Shown piece after piece: positions 45,383 through 53,778 of a stretch of 64,000 nucleotides of DNA (positions are counted from its first letter, which is position 1; the number at the start of each line of letters is the position of its first letter). The notes below the pieces were generated by a model. It did no database searches, was not told the origin of the DNA, and worked only from the letters and a program-made list of their open reading frames with translations. The translations under genes and the position numbers were made by a program. This DNA is from Flavobacterium psychrotolerans (lineage in GTDB: Bacteria > Bacteroidota > Bacteroidia > Flavobacteriales > Flavobacteriaceae), in NCBI RefSeq assembly GCF_003097635.1, contig NZ_QCZI01000008.1, positions 1 through 64,000 of the forward strand, read 5' to 3'.

Positions 45383-46000
45383 TTACAGTTCCAATAGTTT
45401 TTCCCGAAACAAATCGGCATATTCTAAAACGACATTTTTGTCGAAATAAGGTTCCGGTTCTATTCTTCCGATGCAGTTTATGCCCGTTTTGTTTAGAATG
45501 ATTGTTTCCGAAGCTTTATTTTCGACTCCGTTAAAAATAATTCCAGCAATGGCTATCTTTCTATTTTGTAAGGCCTCGATGGTGAGCAAAGTGTGATTGA
45601 TGCTGCCTAAATAATGTCGGGAAACAAGAATAACTTTGTAATCAGGCTGAATGAGGTCGACCACACAATTTTTGTCATTTAGCGGAACCAGAATCCCTCC
45701 TGCCCCTTCAATGACAAGATGATTATGGGTAATAGGCTCTACGATTTTGTTTAAATCGATTGTGATTCCTTCGATTTCGGCAGCAAGATGCGGACTTGCC
45801 GGCGTATTAAATGAATATGAATTGGGATGAATTACCGTTTTTGTATTGGAAACAAACAATTTAATTTTATGACTGTCGGAATTCTCCAAATCCCCTGCTT
45901 GAACAGGTTTCCAATAATCGGCCTGGAGCGATTCGGTTATAATGGCAGAAGCAATGGTTTTACCTACATCGGTTGATATTCCTGTTATGAATAGTTTCAT
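45383..46000 (-). CDS. bioD: dethiobiotin synthetase
   Basis: A 205-residue ATP-dependent carboxylase that closes the ureido ring of dethiobiotin. The P-loop is GISTDVGKT at 7-15; YWKPVQAGD follows at ~31-39 and the EGAGGILVPLN segment completes the active site. It is the first gene of the bioD-bioA-(ketoacyl synthase) run. A perfect -7 box lies ~60 bases upstream. Confidence 0.95.
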   Translation of the reverse strand: MKLFITGISTDVGKTIASAIITESLQADYWKPVQAGDLENSDSHKIKLFVSNTKTVIHPNSYSFNTPASPHLAAEIEGITIDLNKIVEPITHNHLVIEGAGGILVPLNDKNCVVDLIQPDYKVILVSRHYLGSINHTLLTIEALQNRKIAIAGIIFNGVENKASETIILNKTGINCIGRIEPEPYFDKNVVLEYADLFREKLLEL

Positions 46001-46059
46001 GATTTATGACTTACAAATGACACTTCTTTTATAGATTTTGCCACAGTATTTATTGTCCA

Positions 46060-46067
46060 CAAAAATA
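46060..46067 (-). promoter_or_regulatory. -7 box of the bioD-bioA operon
   Basis: TATTTTTG on the minus strand, perfect match, 60 bases before the bioD ATG. No clear -33 TTG at the normal spacing. Confidence 0.45.
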
Positions 46068-46106
46068 GTCAAAACTATGCACTTTAACGCATTTCCCCTT
46101 ACCCTT

Positions 46107-47195
46107 CTAAAAAGGTTTTTTTACAGCTCTTGTTTCGCTTCCGAAAAGATAAAATAGATTTTTCCAAGGAATGGGATTGTCAACCATATTTAATCCTTTA
46201 TACAAATCGAGTTCCTTTAAATGTTCTAATGTAAAATCGTCTTGCCTAGCATATGGAACAAGACCCTGCCTCTTTAGCTTTTTTGCCAAATATTCCTGTT
46301 CGTATTGCCCGGGCGTTGGAATAAAAAAGGCTTTTTTTCCCAACTTTGTCAAATCCATAACCGTGGTGTAACCGGAGCGGCAAAGCACAACTTTACTTTC
46401 ATTAAAAGTGCGTTCCAGTTCATTGGACGTCATAAAGTTGTAATGCAGAATATTATTTACCCGCTCCCTTGTCTGGCTATTTTCCAATTTTCCTTTGATA
46501 AAAACTATTTCTCCATCAAAATTCAACAGTTTTTGTGACAATATGTTTTCCAGTATTTCCCGTTGGGGTTCAGCACCAGAAAGAAGAACCATCAAATCAT
46601 ATTTTATGGGAAGTTCCTTTTTTTCCAATCGCCCTAAAGGGCCTATGTATTTTAATTTCAAGCCATGATTTACCGCGTGTCCTAACGTGCCAGTTAAATT
46701 AGGCCCTTTTTCAAAATCAGGAACCCAACATTCATCAAATTTTCTGATAGCCCGTTGGTATAGTTTACTGGTAATCCAAGTAGTGCTTCCTGTCATGACT
46801 TTCAGTTGATGAGTAATAAAAACGGATTGTACCCTCTTATTAAAAACCCCCAGACGATTGTCTGAAACAATACCGGTAAGAGTATATTCTTTCGCCCATT
46901 TTTCCACCAATTTATTCTCATCCAATATAGCGCGAATCATCTTTGGCATATTTTTTAACATTTCCCATTTTAAATTTGCCCTGCTTTTATCCGATTCAAT
47001 TTGATAGGAAGGCAGTTCTAGTGTAGGGAGGTGTGGGAATTCTTTTCTCAACATTTCGAGTGCAATTCCATCTGAAGCGATTATTGGCGTAAAACCATTT
47101 GCTTCCAATGCTTTTATGATAGGAATACAACGTGTCGCGTGACCCAGACCCCAATTTAGTGGGGCAACTAAAATATTCTTGTTGGCTAAATTCAT
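46107..47195 (-). CDS. glycosyltransferase, MurG/GT28-like
   Basis: A 362-residue GT-B-fold glycosyltransferase from the ATG at 47,195 (MNLANKNILVAPLNWGLGHATRC). The glycine-rich loop LNWGLGHATRC resembles the acceptor-side loop of MurG and monogalactosyldiacylglycerol synthases. The C-terminal half carries LCRSGYTTVMDLTKLGKKA and PTPGQYEQEYLAKKL, the usual donor-nucleotide-binding pattern. The alternative ATG at 47,243 would overlap a decayed frame upstream. There is no signal peptide; it is probably a peripheral membrane enzyme of glycolipid or envelope-glycan synthesis. Acceptor and donor are unknown. It stands alone, downstream of the transglutaminase cluster. Confidence 0.82.
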   Translation of the reverse strand: MNLANKNILVAPLNWGLGHATRCIPIIKALEANGFTPIIASDGIALEMLRKEFPHLPTLELPSYQIESDKSRANLKWEMLKNMPKMIRAILDENKLVEKWAKEYTLTGIVSDNRLGVFNKRVQSVFITHQLKVMTGSTTWITSKLYQRAIRKFDECWVPDFEKGPNLTGTLGHAVNHGLKLKYIGPLGRLEKKELPIKYDLMVLLSGAEPQREILENILSQKLLNFDGEIVFIKGKLENSQTRERVNNILHYNFMTSNELERTFNESKVVLCRSGYTTVMDLTKLGKKAFFIPTPGQYEQEYLAKKLKRQGLVPYARQDDFTLEHLKELDLYKGLNMVDNPIPWKNLFYLFGSETRAVKKPF

Positions 47196-47223
47196 AATCG
47201 TTTTTTTAAGTATATTACAAAAA

Positions 47224-47367
47224 CTAAAATGTTTTGATTTCAATTAGCTTCAATCCACCTAATGGAATTTTCGGAAAATTATCCAATTCCGCATTTGGAT
47301 ACACTAAGAGAACTTCCGCCTTGTTTTTAATTGAAATTTTATTGCTGTTGCTGATGGTGCAATTGCT
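47224..47367 (-). pseudogene. possible decayed 3' gene end (47 codons)
   Basis: A frame shifted against the end of the transglutaminase gene runs open for 47 codons to TAG and reads like real protein (KAEVLLVYPNAELDNFP, then PLGGLKLIEIKTF). It has no usable start before its middle. It could be the remnant of a gene lost by deletion, or a former C-terminal extension cut off by a frameshift near 47,345. No family recognised. Confidence 0.3.
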
Positions 47368-48289
47368 CTATATAATCCAGTTGCACCTGTTCTTCTACTG
47401 AAACTTCTTCCAGTTGTACGTCATTTATTTCTTCGAAATGCCTTCCATCCTCATACCCTATAGAAACGCATACCGAAAGGGTTTGTCTGGCAAGTCCTTT
47501 GAACGTTCCTTTAACGGGGGTGCAATCATAAAAATTTCTTCCCACAGAAAGCTTAATGTGATTGTCCATCGTCCATATATTATTGGTAGGATCCAGCCCT
47601 AACCAACCTTGAGTTGGAGTGTAAATTTCTACCCAAGCATGTGTGGCTCCCTCACCCCTAAGTCCGCTTTCGTTAGGGCAAATATAACCGCTCACATATC
47701 TTGAAGGAATGCCAGCAGTGCGCAAGAGTTGCAACAGTACGTGGGCAAAGTCTTGACAAACCCCTTTTTTAATTCCCAAAATTTCATCTACCGTGGTTTC
47801 AATATTGGTGATTCCTTTGGTATAGGTAAAGTTTTCAAAAATATATTGGTTGCATTGTTGTGCAATTTCGATAACAGATTTATCGGTACAACTTATTTTA
47901 TTTAATATGGCATCGATTTTATTTTGTTTTTGGATTGTTTCAGGATAACAAAGACGAAGTAAGGCAATGTTTTTTTCTTTTTCTTCTGCCAAATCTTGTA
48001 TTGTGGTAGGATCAATTTCAGGTATTTTTAGCGAATGATTGACCCGAACTAACATTCTGGATTCGATAGTCATTTCGGAATGTGCCTCCAAATTATTGAA
48101 ATTGCCAACCCGATTCCCATAATAATCCTTTGAAATTTCCACTTCAGGATTGTGGGTTATCAAGAGTTCGTATTGAAGTACATCTTGATTCTCGAAATTA
48201 TGAGGAAACAAACGTATTTCATTTATGCTCTCTTTTATGGGCCAATTGTATTGGTATTTTGTAATGTGTACTATTTTGAAAACCGCCAT
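47339..48289 (-). CDS. transglutaminase-like cysteine protease family protein
   Basis: A 316-residue protein with an N-terminal beta domain typical of bacterial transglutaminase-like proteins (~1-85) and a transglutaminase core. The triad is Cys178 (KKGVCQDFAH), His217 (GATHAWVEIY) and Asp233 (LDPTNN). The tail is Gln-rich (HHQQQQ). No signal peptide, so it is probably cytoplasmic. It is third in a tight minus-strand run after the ATP-grasp and alpha-E genes (6 bases after the latter). The trio is conserved across many bacteria but its substrate is not established; peptide-bond making or breaking on a small peptide is the usual proposal. Confidence 0.88.
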   Translation of the reverse strand: MAVFKIVHITKYQYNWPIKESINEIRLFPHNFENQDVLQYELLITHNPEVEISKDYYGNRVGNFNNLEAHSEMTIESRMLVRVNHSLKIPEIDPTTIQDLAEEKEKNIALLRLCYPETIQKQNKIDAILNKISCTDKSVIEIAQQCNQYIFENFTYTKGITNIETTVDEILGIKKGVCQDFAHVLLQLLRTAGIPSRYVSGYICPNESGLRGEGATHAWVEIYTPTQGWLGLDPTNNIWTMDNHIKLSVGRNFYDCTPVKGTFKGLARQTLSVCVSIGYEDGRHFEEINDVQLEEVSVEEQVQLDYIEQLHHQQQQ

Positions 48290-48295
48290 TTTTAA

Positions 48296-49249
48296 TTACG
48301 TATAAGAGAAAAATAATTTCGAAAAATCTGTTGAAAACTGCACCAATTGAGCCGTTGTATTATTGAGCACATCTTTCAATTGTTGGTTAGTTAGGTGATG
48401 ATAGTCTGTAAACTCGACGTAGCTTTTTAATCTTCCAAATTGATTCTGCAAGGTTCTGGCTTCACTCAATTTGTTGTCTTTGAAAAGGGTCTCTAAATAG
48501 GTATCTATTAATTCTAGGGTATAAATCACCGAATGCGCGAAATCCCTATTAAAAATTACCTGTTGCACCACTTTGCGATTGTGTGGGATATTGCTGTAGC
48601 TTTTCAGATACAACTCGTAACCAGAAAGGGACAATAACAATCTTCTCCAATACAGCAAATCCTCGTCCCCGTCAAGATTGTAATTGATGGGACTGTAGTA
48701 TGCCTGAGTCATAGAAATAGTTTGCAGGCAGCGTTCTATATGTTTACCAATACTCATGAAACACCATCCCAATCCTCTAGGCATGGTAACGTGCAGAATG
48801 CCATTATAAAGTAAAAGATCTTTATTGAGTTTGGTAATAATACCAAGTGCCTCATAGGTCTCTAGTTTTTTAGGTAATTCCGGCGAATTCATATAATGAT
48901 ACAACGAGTTGATGTGTTCCCAAAGTTCTTTTGTTATTTTATCTTGAGACCCCCTTGCGTTTTCACGGGCTTTGATGACAAGATTTTTTACGGAATTTTG
49001 GTTTTGGTTGTCACAGATGATGTACTTCAATACAAAGTTCGTGTCGTATTGAGAATCAGTAATTTGTTTTGGAGACAAGTCGGTATAATACCCCAACAAG
49101 GGCTTGTACCCTTGACAATCGTTAGTTTCTTTATCAAAAGACAAGATATAGGACGTGTTTAGGGTGAGCAGCATTCCATCTGTTCTTTCCATATATCGGT
49201 TGAGCCAGTACATTCCGTCTGCTACCCGGCTGAGCATGTTTACTTTCAT
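48296..49249 (-). CDS. alpha-E domain protein (DUF403)
   Basis: A 317-residue, almost wholly helical protein of the alpha-E family. The hallmark N-terminus is MLSRVADGMYWLNRYMERTD (from residue 5; the true start could be either Met1 or Met5). The conserved CFMSIGKHIERCLQTI motif occurs mid-protein. Its biochemical role is unknown in the literature I can recall. It lies between the ATP-grasp and transglutaminase genes, 48 and 6 bases from them, and its function is thought to be tied to these partners. Confidence 0.88.
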   Translation of the reverse strand: MKVNMLSRVADGMYWLNRYMERTDGMLLTLNTSYILSFDKETNDCQGYKPLLGYYTDLSPKQITDSQYDTNFVLKYIICDNQNQNSVKNLVIKARENARGSQDKITKELWEHINSLYHYMNSPELPKKLETYEALGIITKLNKDLLLYNGILHVTMPRGLGWCFMSIGKHIERCLQTISMTQAYYSPINYNLDGDEDLLYWRRLLLSLSGYELYLKSYSNIPHNRKVVQQVIFNRDFAHSVIYTLELIDTYLETLFKDNKLSEARTLQNQFGRLKSYVEFTDYHHLTNQQLKDVLNNTTAQLVQFSTDFSKLFFSYT

Positions 49250-49297
49250 TTTGTTTGTTTTTTAGAAAAGTCCGAAGACGTCACTTTTCGTTTTTAA

Positions 49298-50740
49298 TTA
49301 CCTCACGATCCAAGTGTCCTTACTGCCACCGCCTTGAGAAGAATTGACCACTAGTGAACCCTCTGTTAAGGCGACCCGAGTAAGTCCGCCTGGCACAATT
49401 TCCACGCCGTTAGGCCCGCACAAGGCATAAGGCCTAAAATCAACATGCCGCAGTTTTAGCTGGCCGTCAATCAAACAAGGCACCGTGCTGAGCTGAATAA
49501 TGGGCTGTGCAATGAAATTTCTTGGATTATTGGCAATGGCAATTTTGGCATTTTTCAATTCTTTATCAGTAGCTTTATTACCCATAACCATTCCGTATCC
49601 GCCACTTTGATTGGTTTCTTTAATGACCATATTTCCCATATCGGCAAATACCAATTCTCTCTCCTCCAGATTTTCCATTTGGTAGGTAGGGACATTTTTA
49701 AGAATAGGCTCTTCATTGAGGTAATACTTTATCATATCGGGAACATAAGCATAAACAGCCTTGTCATCGGCCACACCATTCCCTACTGCATTCACAAGGG
49801 CTACATTCCCCTGTTTGTAAGCACTAATTAGTCCGGGAACCCCCAAAGTACTATCGGGTTTAAAAACCAAAGGATCAAGGTACTCGTCGTCCAAGCGTCG
49901 GTAAATTACATCCACCCGATGAAGGCCTGATGTGGTCTTCATATATACAACATTGTTGTTTACTACCAAATCCCTTCCTTCCACGAGCGGAATACCCATT
50001 TGTCTGGCCAAAAATGTGTGTTCGTAATAGGCCGAGTTATAGATACCGGGTGTAAGCAACACCACATTAGGATTGGAAATATTTCGCGGGGATAGAGAAA
50101 TCAAAATATTGTGAAAAAGCATGGGATAATTCCCAACCATGCTTACGTTGTTGGCCGCCAGCATTTTGGGAAATATTCGCTTGGTGATTTCTCTGTTTTC
50201 GAGCATGTAGCTCACACCGCTTGGACATCTTAGATTGTCTTCCAGCACATAGAATTCTCCTTTTGCACCCCGAATCAAATCGATTCCAGCAATGTGCACG
50301 TGAATGTTGTGGGGCACTTTAATCCCGTGAACTTCTTGGATGTAGTGCGGACAAGAAGCAATCAATGAAGCCGGAATAATCCCTTCTTTTATTATTTGCT
50401 GTTCGTTATAAATGTCCTCTAAAAACAAATTAAGTGCTTTTAGCCGCTGTTTTATGCCTGTTTCTACTTCAAGCCAATCTTTTTGGGTAATAATTCTGGG
50501 GATAATATCAAAGGGGAAAATTCTCTCAATCCCTTGATTATCATCGCCGTAAACAGTAAACGTAATTCCTTGGTTCATAAAGGAATCAGCCGCCTGATTC
50601 TGTTTGTGGTTCAGTCGTTCTTGGTTTAAGTTTTGTAAAGTTTGCATAACCTGACGGTAAGAGCTCCGCACTCCTTTACTAGAAAACATCTCATCCCAAC
50701 CGTTTGGGTTTAATTTAGGCATCGATTCCATCATCATCAT
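49298..50740 (-). CDS. circularly permuted ATP-grasp protein (type 2)
   Basis: A 480-residue member of the circularly permuted ATP-grasp group (DUF404/DUF407 regions). Blocks seen in order are FDIIPRIITQKDWLEVE (~77-93), EDNLRCPSGVSYMLENR (167-183), VDVIYRRLDDEYLDPL (276-291), NAVGNGVADDKAVYAYVPD (317-335) and the glycine-rich KETNQSGGYGMVMG (374-387). ATP-grasp enzymes join a carboxylate to an amine with ATP, so this is probably the ligase of the trio. The start has four successive ATGs; any may be used. It is the first gene of the three-gene run and has no recognised promoter. Confidence 0.9.
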   Translation of the reverse strand: MMMMESMPKLNPNGWDEMFSSKGVRSSYRQVMQTLQNLNQERLNHKQNQAADSFMNQGITFTVYGDDNQGIERIFPFDIIPRIITQKDWLEVETGIKQRLKALNLFLEDIYNEQQIIKEGIIPASLIASCPHYIQEVHGIKVPHNIHVHIAGIDLIRGAKGEFYVLEDNLRCPSGVSYMLENREITKRIFPKMLAANNVSMVGNYPMLFHNILISLSPRNISNPNVVLLTPGIYNSAYYEHTFLARQMGIPLVEGRDLVVNNNVVYMKTTSGLHRVDVIYRRLDDEYLDPLVFKPDSTLGVPGLISAYKQGNVALVNAVGNGVADDKAVYAYVPDMIKYYLNEEPILKNVPTYQMENLEERELVFADMGNMVIKETNQSGGYGMVMGNKATDKELKNAKIAIANNPRNFIAQPIIQLSTVPCLIDGQLKLRHVDFRPYALCGPNGVEIVPGGLTRVALTEGSLVVNSSQGGGSKDTWIVR

Positions 50741-51447
50741 TATTAAAAATTCAACTTTTAATACATTTACATATAAAATTCATGTATTTTGTACTAAAAT
50801 AGAGTTTTATTTTATTCAAAAAAGTCATTTAGCTGACTATTTAATAATTTATGTGATATTCTTTTTTTTGACTATTCTTTTTTGACTATTCTTGTATTAA
50901 AACGCTTTATTTTTTTGATTTCACACCATGAAAAATAAATATTTTTTACTTTATCCCCAAATTATAACTGGGTTACGATTAAAAAAATAGCGATAATACA
51001 AGATAACCCCATTGATTTTAACGTTAAAAACAATAAATTGTCGCTTTCAAGCAATAGAAGCCCTGTTTCTGAATTTAAATTAGAAGAAGAAGACATTACA
51101 AAACAGACGTGCAACAAACCCAAGTCTACTGCTTAAAATAATACGTTCCAACAAGATCCTGATTACTTATTGAACGACAATTTTTCGAATTTGAACAATG
51201 CCAAAGTTAGTATGTACCGTAAACAATTGTCGCTTGACGGCTTGAACTATTGCTCTCGTAAACAGAAAGAATAAACGTTCGATTTTATCCTTATTAAACC
51301 ATTTAAGAAGCAACGGTTAGTGTAGGAAGTAGGACAAATTATCTGCTTTGTGCGATTTAGCTGGTCTAGAAGTAGGATTGCTATCCAATGTACAACCGTT
51401 AAACCAAAGTTAGTATTAAAAAATCCTTTCTGAACTTTCTTAGCCAA
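50741..51447. other. intergenic region with decayed coding traces
   Basis: About 700 bases without a supported gene. It starts with a short tandem repeat of TTTTTTGACTATTCTT (about 50,864-50,894). A start ATGAAAAATAAATAT at 50,928 runs 20 codons to TAG. An adjacent frame is open to TAA at 51,136 (KKIAIIQDNPIDFNV, later KLEEEDITKQ). A further fragment (NAKVSMYRKQLSLDGLNYC) ends near 51,275. These look like pieces of one or two broken genes on the plus strand, not identified. Confidence 0.4.
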
Positions 51448-52287
51448 TTATTTAAAAGAGGATTTCATTTCTTTCAGCATTGTAGGAGCTGACCAAAAAC
51501 CGGAAACAATAATACGCCTAACTGTATGAAGCGGCTCTAGTGAATCTCTCTTTGTGGACAGAATGAATGCCAACTTGTAACCGCTATTTTTAACTTCTGG
51601 AATAACAGAATGGTTCCACAATCCAAAAGGATAGGCAAAATAGTTCACTGGCTTGCCAATGATGTCTTCCAATTTCTTTTTAGGTTTTACCAGTTGAGTT
51701 CCCCAATCGGCACCCTCATATTTAGTGACCATGTGGTGATCCCAAGTATGCGCGGCAACTTCATGCCCATTGTCAGATAAATTCTTGATTTGCTCTTTAG
51801 TCATGTAATTCGGACGATTGATTGAAACCGTCATTATAAAATACACCCCTTTGAAACCGTATTTTTTCATTTCGGCAGCCCCTATACTGAACTGTTCTTC
51901 TCGGGTATCATCAAACGTAATCATCACCGGATTTGACGGCAAGGGCTTATCATATACCAGATAGTCTTCCAATTGATTGGGCAAAATAGTATGATAGCCA
52001 TTATCGGACAAAATTTTCATTTGTTCCGCAAAAGCGGCCGGAGTCACGGTATAGACCGTAGCAAATTCACTGGTACTGGCAGTAATATTTTTGATGTTGT
52101 GATAACACAATATAGGCACTTCCTTTCTGGAAAGAATTGTAGTAGCGTCAGCCATCTGTTTTTTAGGCGACTCCACTTTAACCTGATCACGAATAGAAGT
52201 TGCTTCTTTTTTTAATTTGCTTTGTTCCTTTTGACAACTAGAAAACAAAATCAATAGGATGAAGAATGAAAATAGTCTATTTTTCAT
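51448..52287 (-). CDS. polysaccharide deacetylase (NodB-like) lipoprotein
   Basis: A 279-residue carbohydrate esterase 4-type protein with a lipoprotein signal ending at Cys18 (ILFSSC). NodB motifs are ITFDD (catalytic/metal Asp126-Asp127) and the metal-binding HTWDHH (His180, His184). The later motif YFAYPFGLWN is also intact. It would remove N- or O-acetyl groups from an envelope or extracellular glycan. Residues after the cysteine (QKEQSK) are charged, so surface export is possible but not clear. It follows the TIM-barrel-like lipoprotein by 12 bases, so the two are probably one operon. Confidence 0.9.
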   Translation of the reverse strand: MKNRLFSFFILLILFSSCQKEQSKLKKEATSIRDQVKVESPKKQMADATTILSRKEVPILCYHNIKNITASTSEFATVYTVTPAAFAEQMKILSDNGYHTILPNQLEDYLVYDKPLPSNPVMITFDDTREEQFSIGAAEMKKYGFKGVYFIMTVSINRPNYMTKEQIKNLSDNGHEVAAHTWDHHMVTKYEGADWGTQLVKPKKKLEDIIGKPVNYFAYPFGLWNHSVIPEVKNSGYKLAFILSTKRDSLEPLHTVRRIIVSGFWSAPTMLKEMKSSFK

Positions 52288-52299
52288 GGTTATGTCAAA

Positions 52300-53340
52300 T
52301 TATTGGTATTGTATATAGATTGGCTGAGGCTTGAACTTCAGAAGTTCTTCCGGAGTGTACATGCCATTGCTGTCTTTTTTAATGTCATTTTTATAAAACA
52401 ACTTGAATCCCGTAAATTGAACCGGTTCTCTAAAAATATAGCGCAAGTAGGTTGATTTTTTCAATACTTTATCGCCAAATCCGTCCATGTCCATCACAAC
52501 TTGTACTTCAGGCACTTTTTTAATTTTTTCGTAACCCCTAACCATGCCTTGGGTAAAACGATGCACGATTAATATTTTTGGTGGAAGATTGTTTTTTCGC
52601 ACCAAGTTGGCCAAGAAATCTATAGCGTCATTGATATCTTCGGCATTAAAGGTGCCAATTTTGGTTCCCGGTACCTCCCCGTTTTTCATCGAAAATTCGG
52701 GATCAATCCCCAAATGAACATTGGGTAGTATAAGAAATTTTTCTAGCGGAACCACCTCGTCTTTTACCGTACTATGGCCTACCTGAATATCCACAAACAC
52801 CAACGCATTGATAGGTTTAGCCCATTTTATGACGGTATCTATCTGACGTGTGGCCAAACGCATGCGGTATTTGTTGTCTTTTCCCGGCTTCCCTTGAGCA
52901 GTGGTAGCAATATAATGCAAAGCGGGAATTGTTTTCACTGTAGGATCTGCGGCTTGCCATTTGGCAACTTCTCCCTGTAATTTTTTTAGCATTTCTTGTT
53001 TTGGGAGTTCTCCTAAAATCCCCATCCTCTTAGAATATAAATTCCCGTAAAATGCAATGATTCTGTTATAAGGCAAAACAGCTCCCGGCAATGGATATGG
53101 CGCTTTTACCGGCCATCTTCCCGTTGTGTCCTTATTACTTAATGCCAACATTCTTTTATCGTAGTCGGCGGTATCAATTGTTAGTGATTTCTCTTTTGAC
53201 ACAAGGACAGAAGTTTCCTTAACTGTTATTAAATTTTCAGCTAATGCTTCTGCTGATTTTGCCTTGTTGCAGCCAGTGACAATAAGAAGAAATAACATAG
53301 GGGTGATGAGAACAAGAAACGCTTTAAGGGACTTTTTCAT
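52300..53340 (-). CDS. lipoprotein of unknown function, TIM-barrel-like (346 aa)
   Basis: A lipoprotein signal ends at Cys24 (LIVTGC). The rest has alternating strand-helix pattern with barrel-like strand ends: RIIAFYGN, IPALHYIATT, ALVFVDIQVG, VHLGIDPEFSM and ILIVHRFTQGM. Acidic residues follow the strands (Asp/Glu in GIDPEF), as in glycoside hydrolases of the TIM-barrel clan. I do not recognise a named family. It is the first gene of a pair with the polysaccharide deacetylase, so it may act on the same glycan, perhaps as a hydrolase; this is inference. A perfect -7 box lies upstream. Confidence 0.7.
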   Translation of the reverse strand: MKKSLKAFLVLITPMLFLLIVTGCNKAKSAEALAENLITVKETSVLVSKEKSLTIDTADYDKRMLALSNKDTTGRWPVKAPYPLPGAVLPYNRIIAFYGNLYSKRMGILGELPKQEMLKKLQGEVAKWQAADPTVKTIPALHYIATTAQGKPGKDNKYRMRLATRQIDTVIKWAKPINALVFVDIQVGHSTVKDEVVPLEKFLILPNVHLGIDPEFSMKNGEVPGTKIGTFNAEDINDAIDFLANLVRKNNLPPKILIVHRFTQGMVRGYEKIKKVPEVQVVMDMDGFGDKVLKKSTYLRYIFREPVQFTGFKLFYKNDIKKDSNGMYTPEELLKFKPQPIYIQYQ

Positions 53341-53360
53341 AAAATAATTAATTTTCGATA

Positions 53361-53368
53361 CAAATATA
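53361..53368 (-). promoter_or_regulatory. -7 box of the lipoprotein/deacetylase pair
   Basis: TATATTTG on the minus strand, perfect match, about 20 bases before the start codon at 53,340. Confidence 0.45.
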
Positions 53369-53778
53369 AGGATTTAAGAATTGTTAGTTATTACAAAATT
53401 CGGTCTCTTTTATTTTTCATTTTCAATAACTTGTGAAAAATGAACAAACTGGAACAATTCTTTTTGGGGTCAATTTCCACGTAAAGTCATTTGGGGGTAT
53501 GAAGGCTTTAATTCCCATCGTACATTTTTTTTGACTTCTATATTTTTGCCCTCTTTTGGCCATTTAAACGGCTTCATTTAATAGTTATTGCTAAAAAACT
53601 GATACTAATTAATAAAACATCATTAAATAATTTATAAAATATTGATATTATCTAATAATCATAATGGCGGAAAACTAAACGGAATTTAGAGCGGGGTTAT
53701 TCCATAACGATTGGACTAAAAGACATCAACCGACGGCATACCTTTCTGGTAAATAAAGAACTAGTCAGGAACAAACAC
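53369..53778. other. intergenic region with insertion-sequence-like words
   Basis: About 410 bases with no supported gene. CTTTTTGGGGTCAA (about 53,458-53,472) and ATTTGGGGGTAT (53,489-53,500) are similar to words in the scar at 36-78, though in a different relative orientation. No transposase fragment was seen. Confidence 0.4.

Noticed and set aside
51247-51447. 66-codon minus-strand frame ending at the deacetylase stop
   Set aside because: No family, no ribosome-binding or promoter evidence; the surrounding sequence looks like decayed plus-strand coding DNA.
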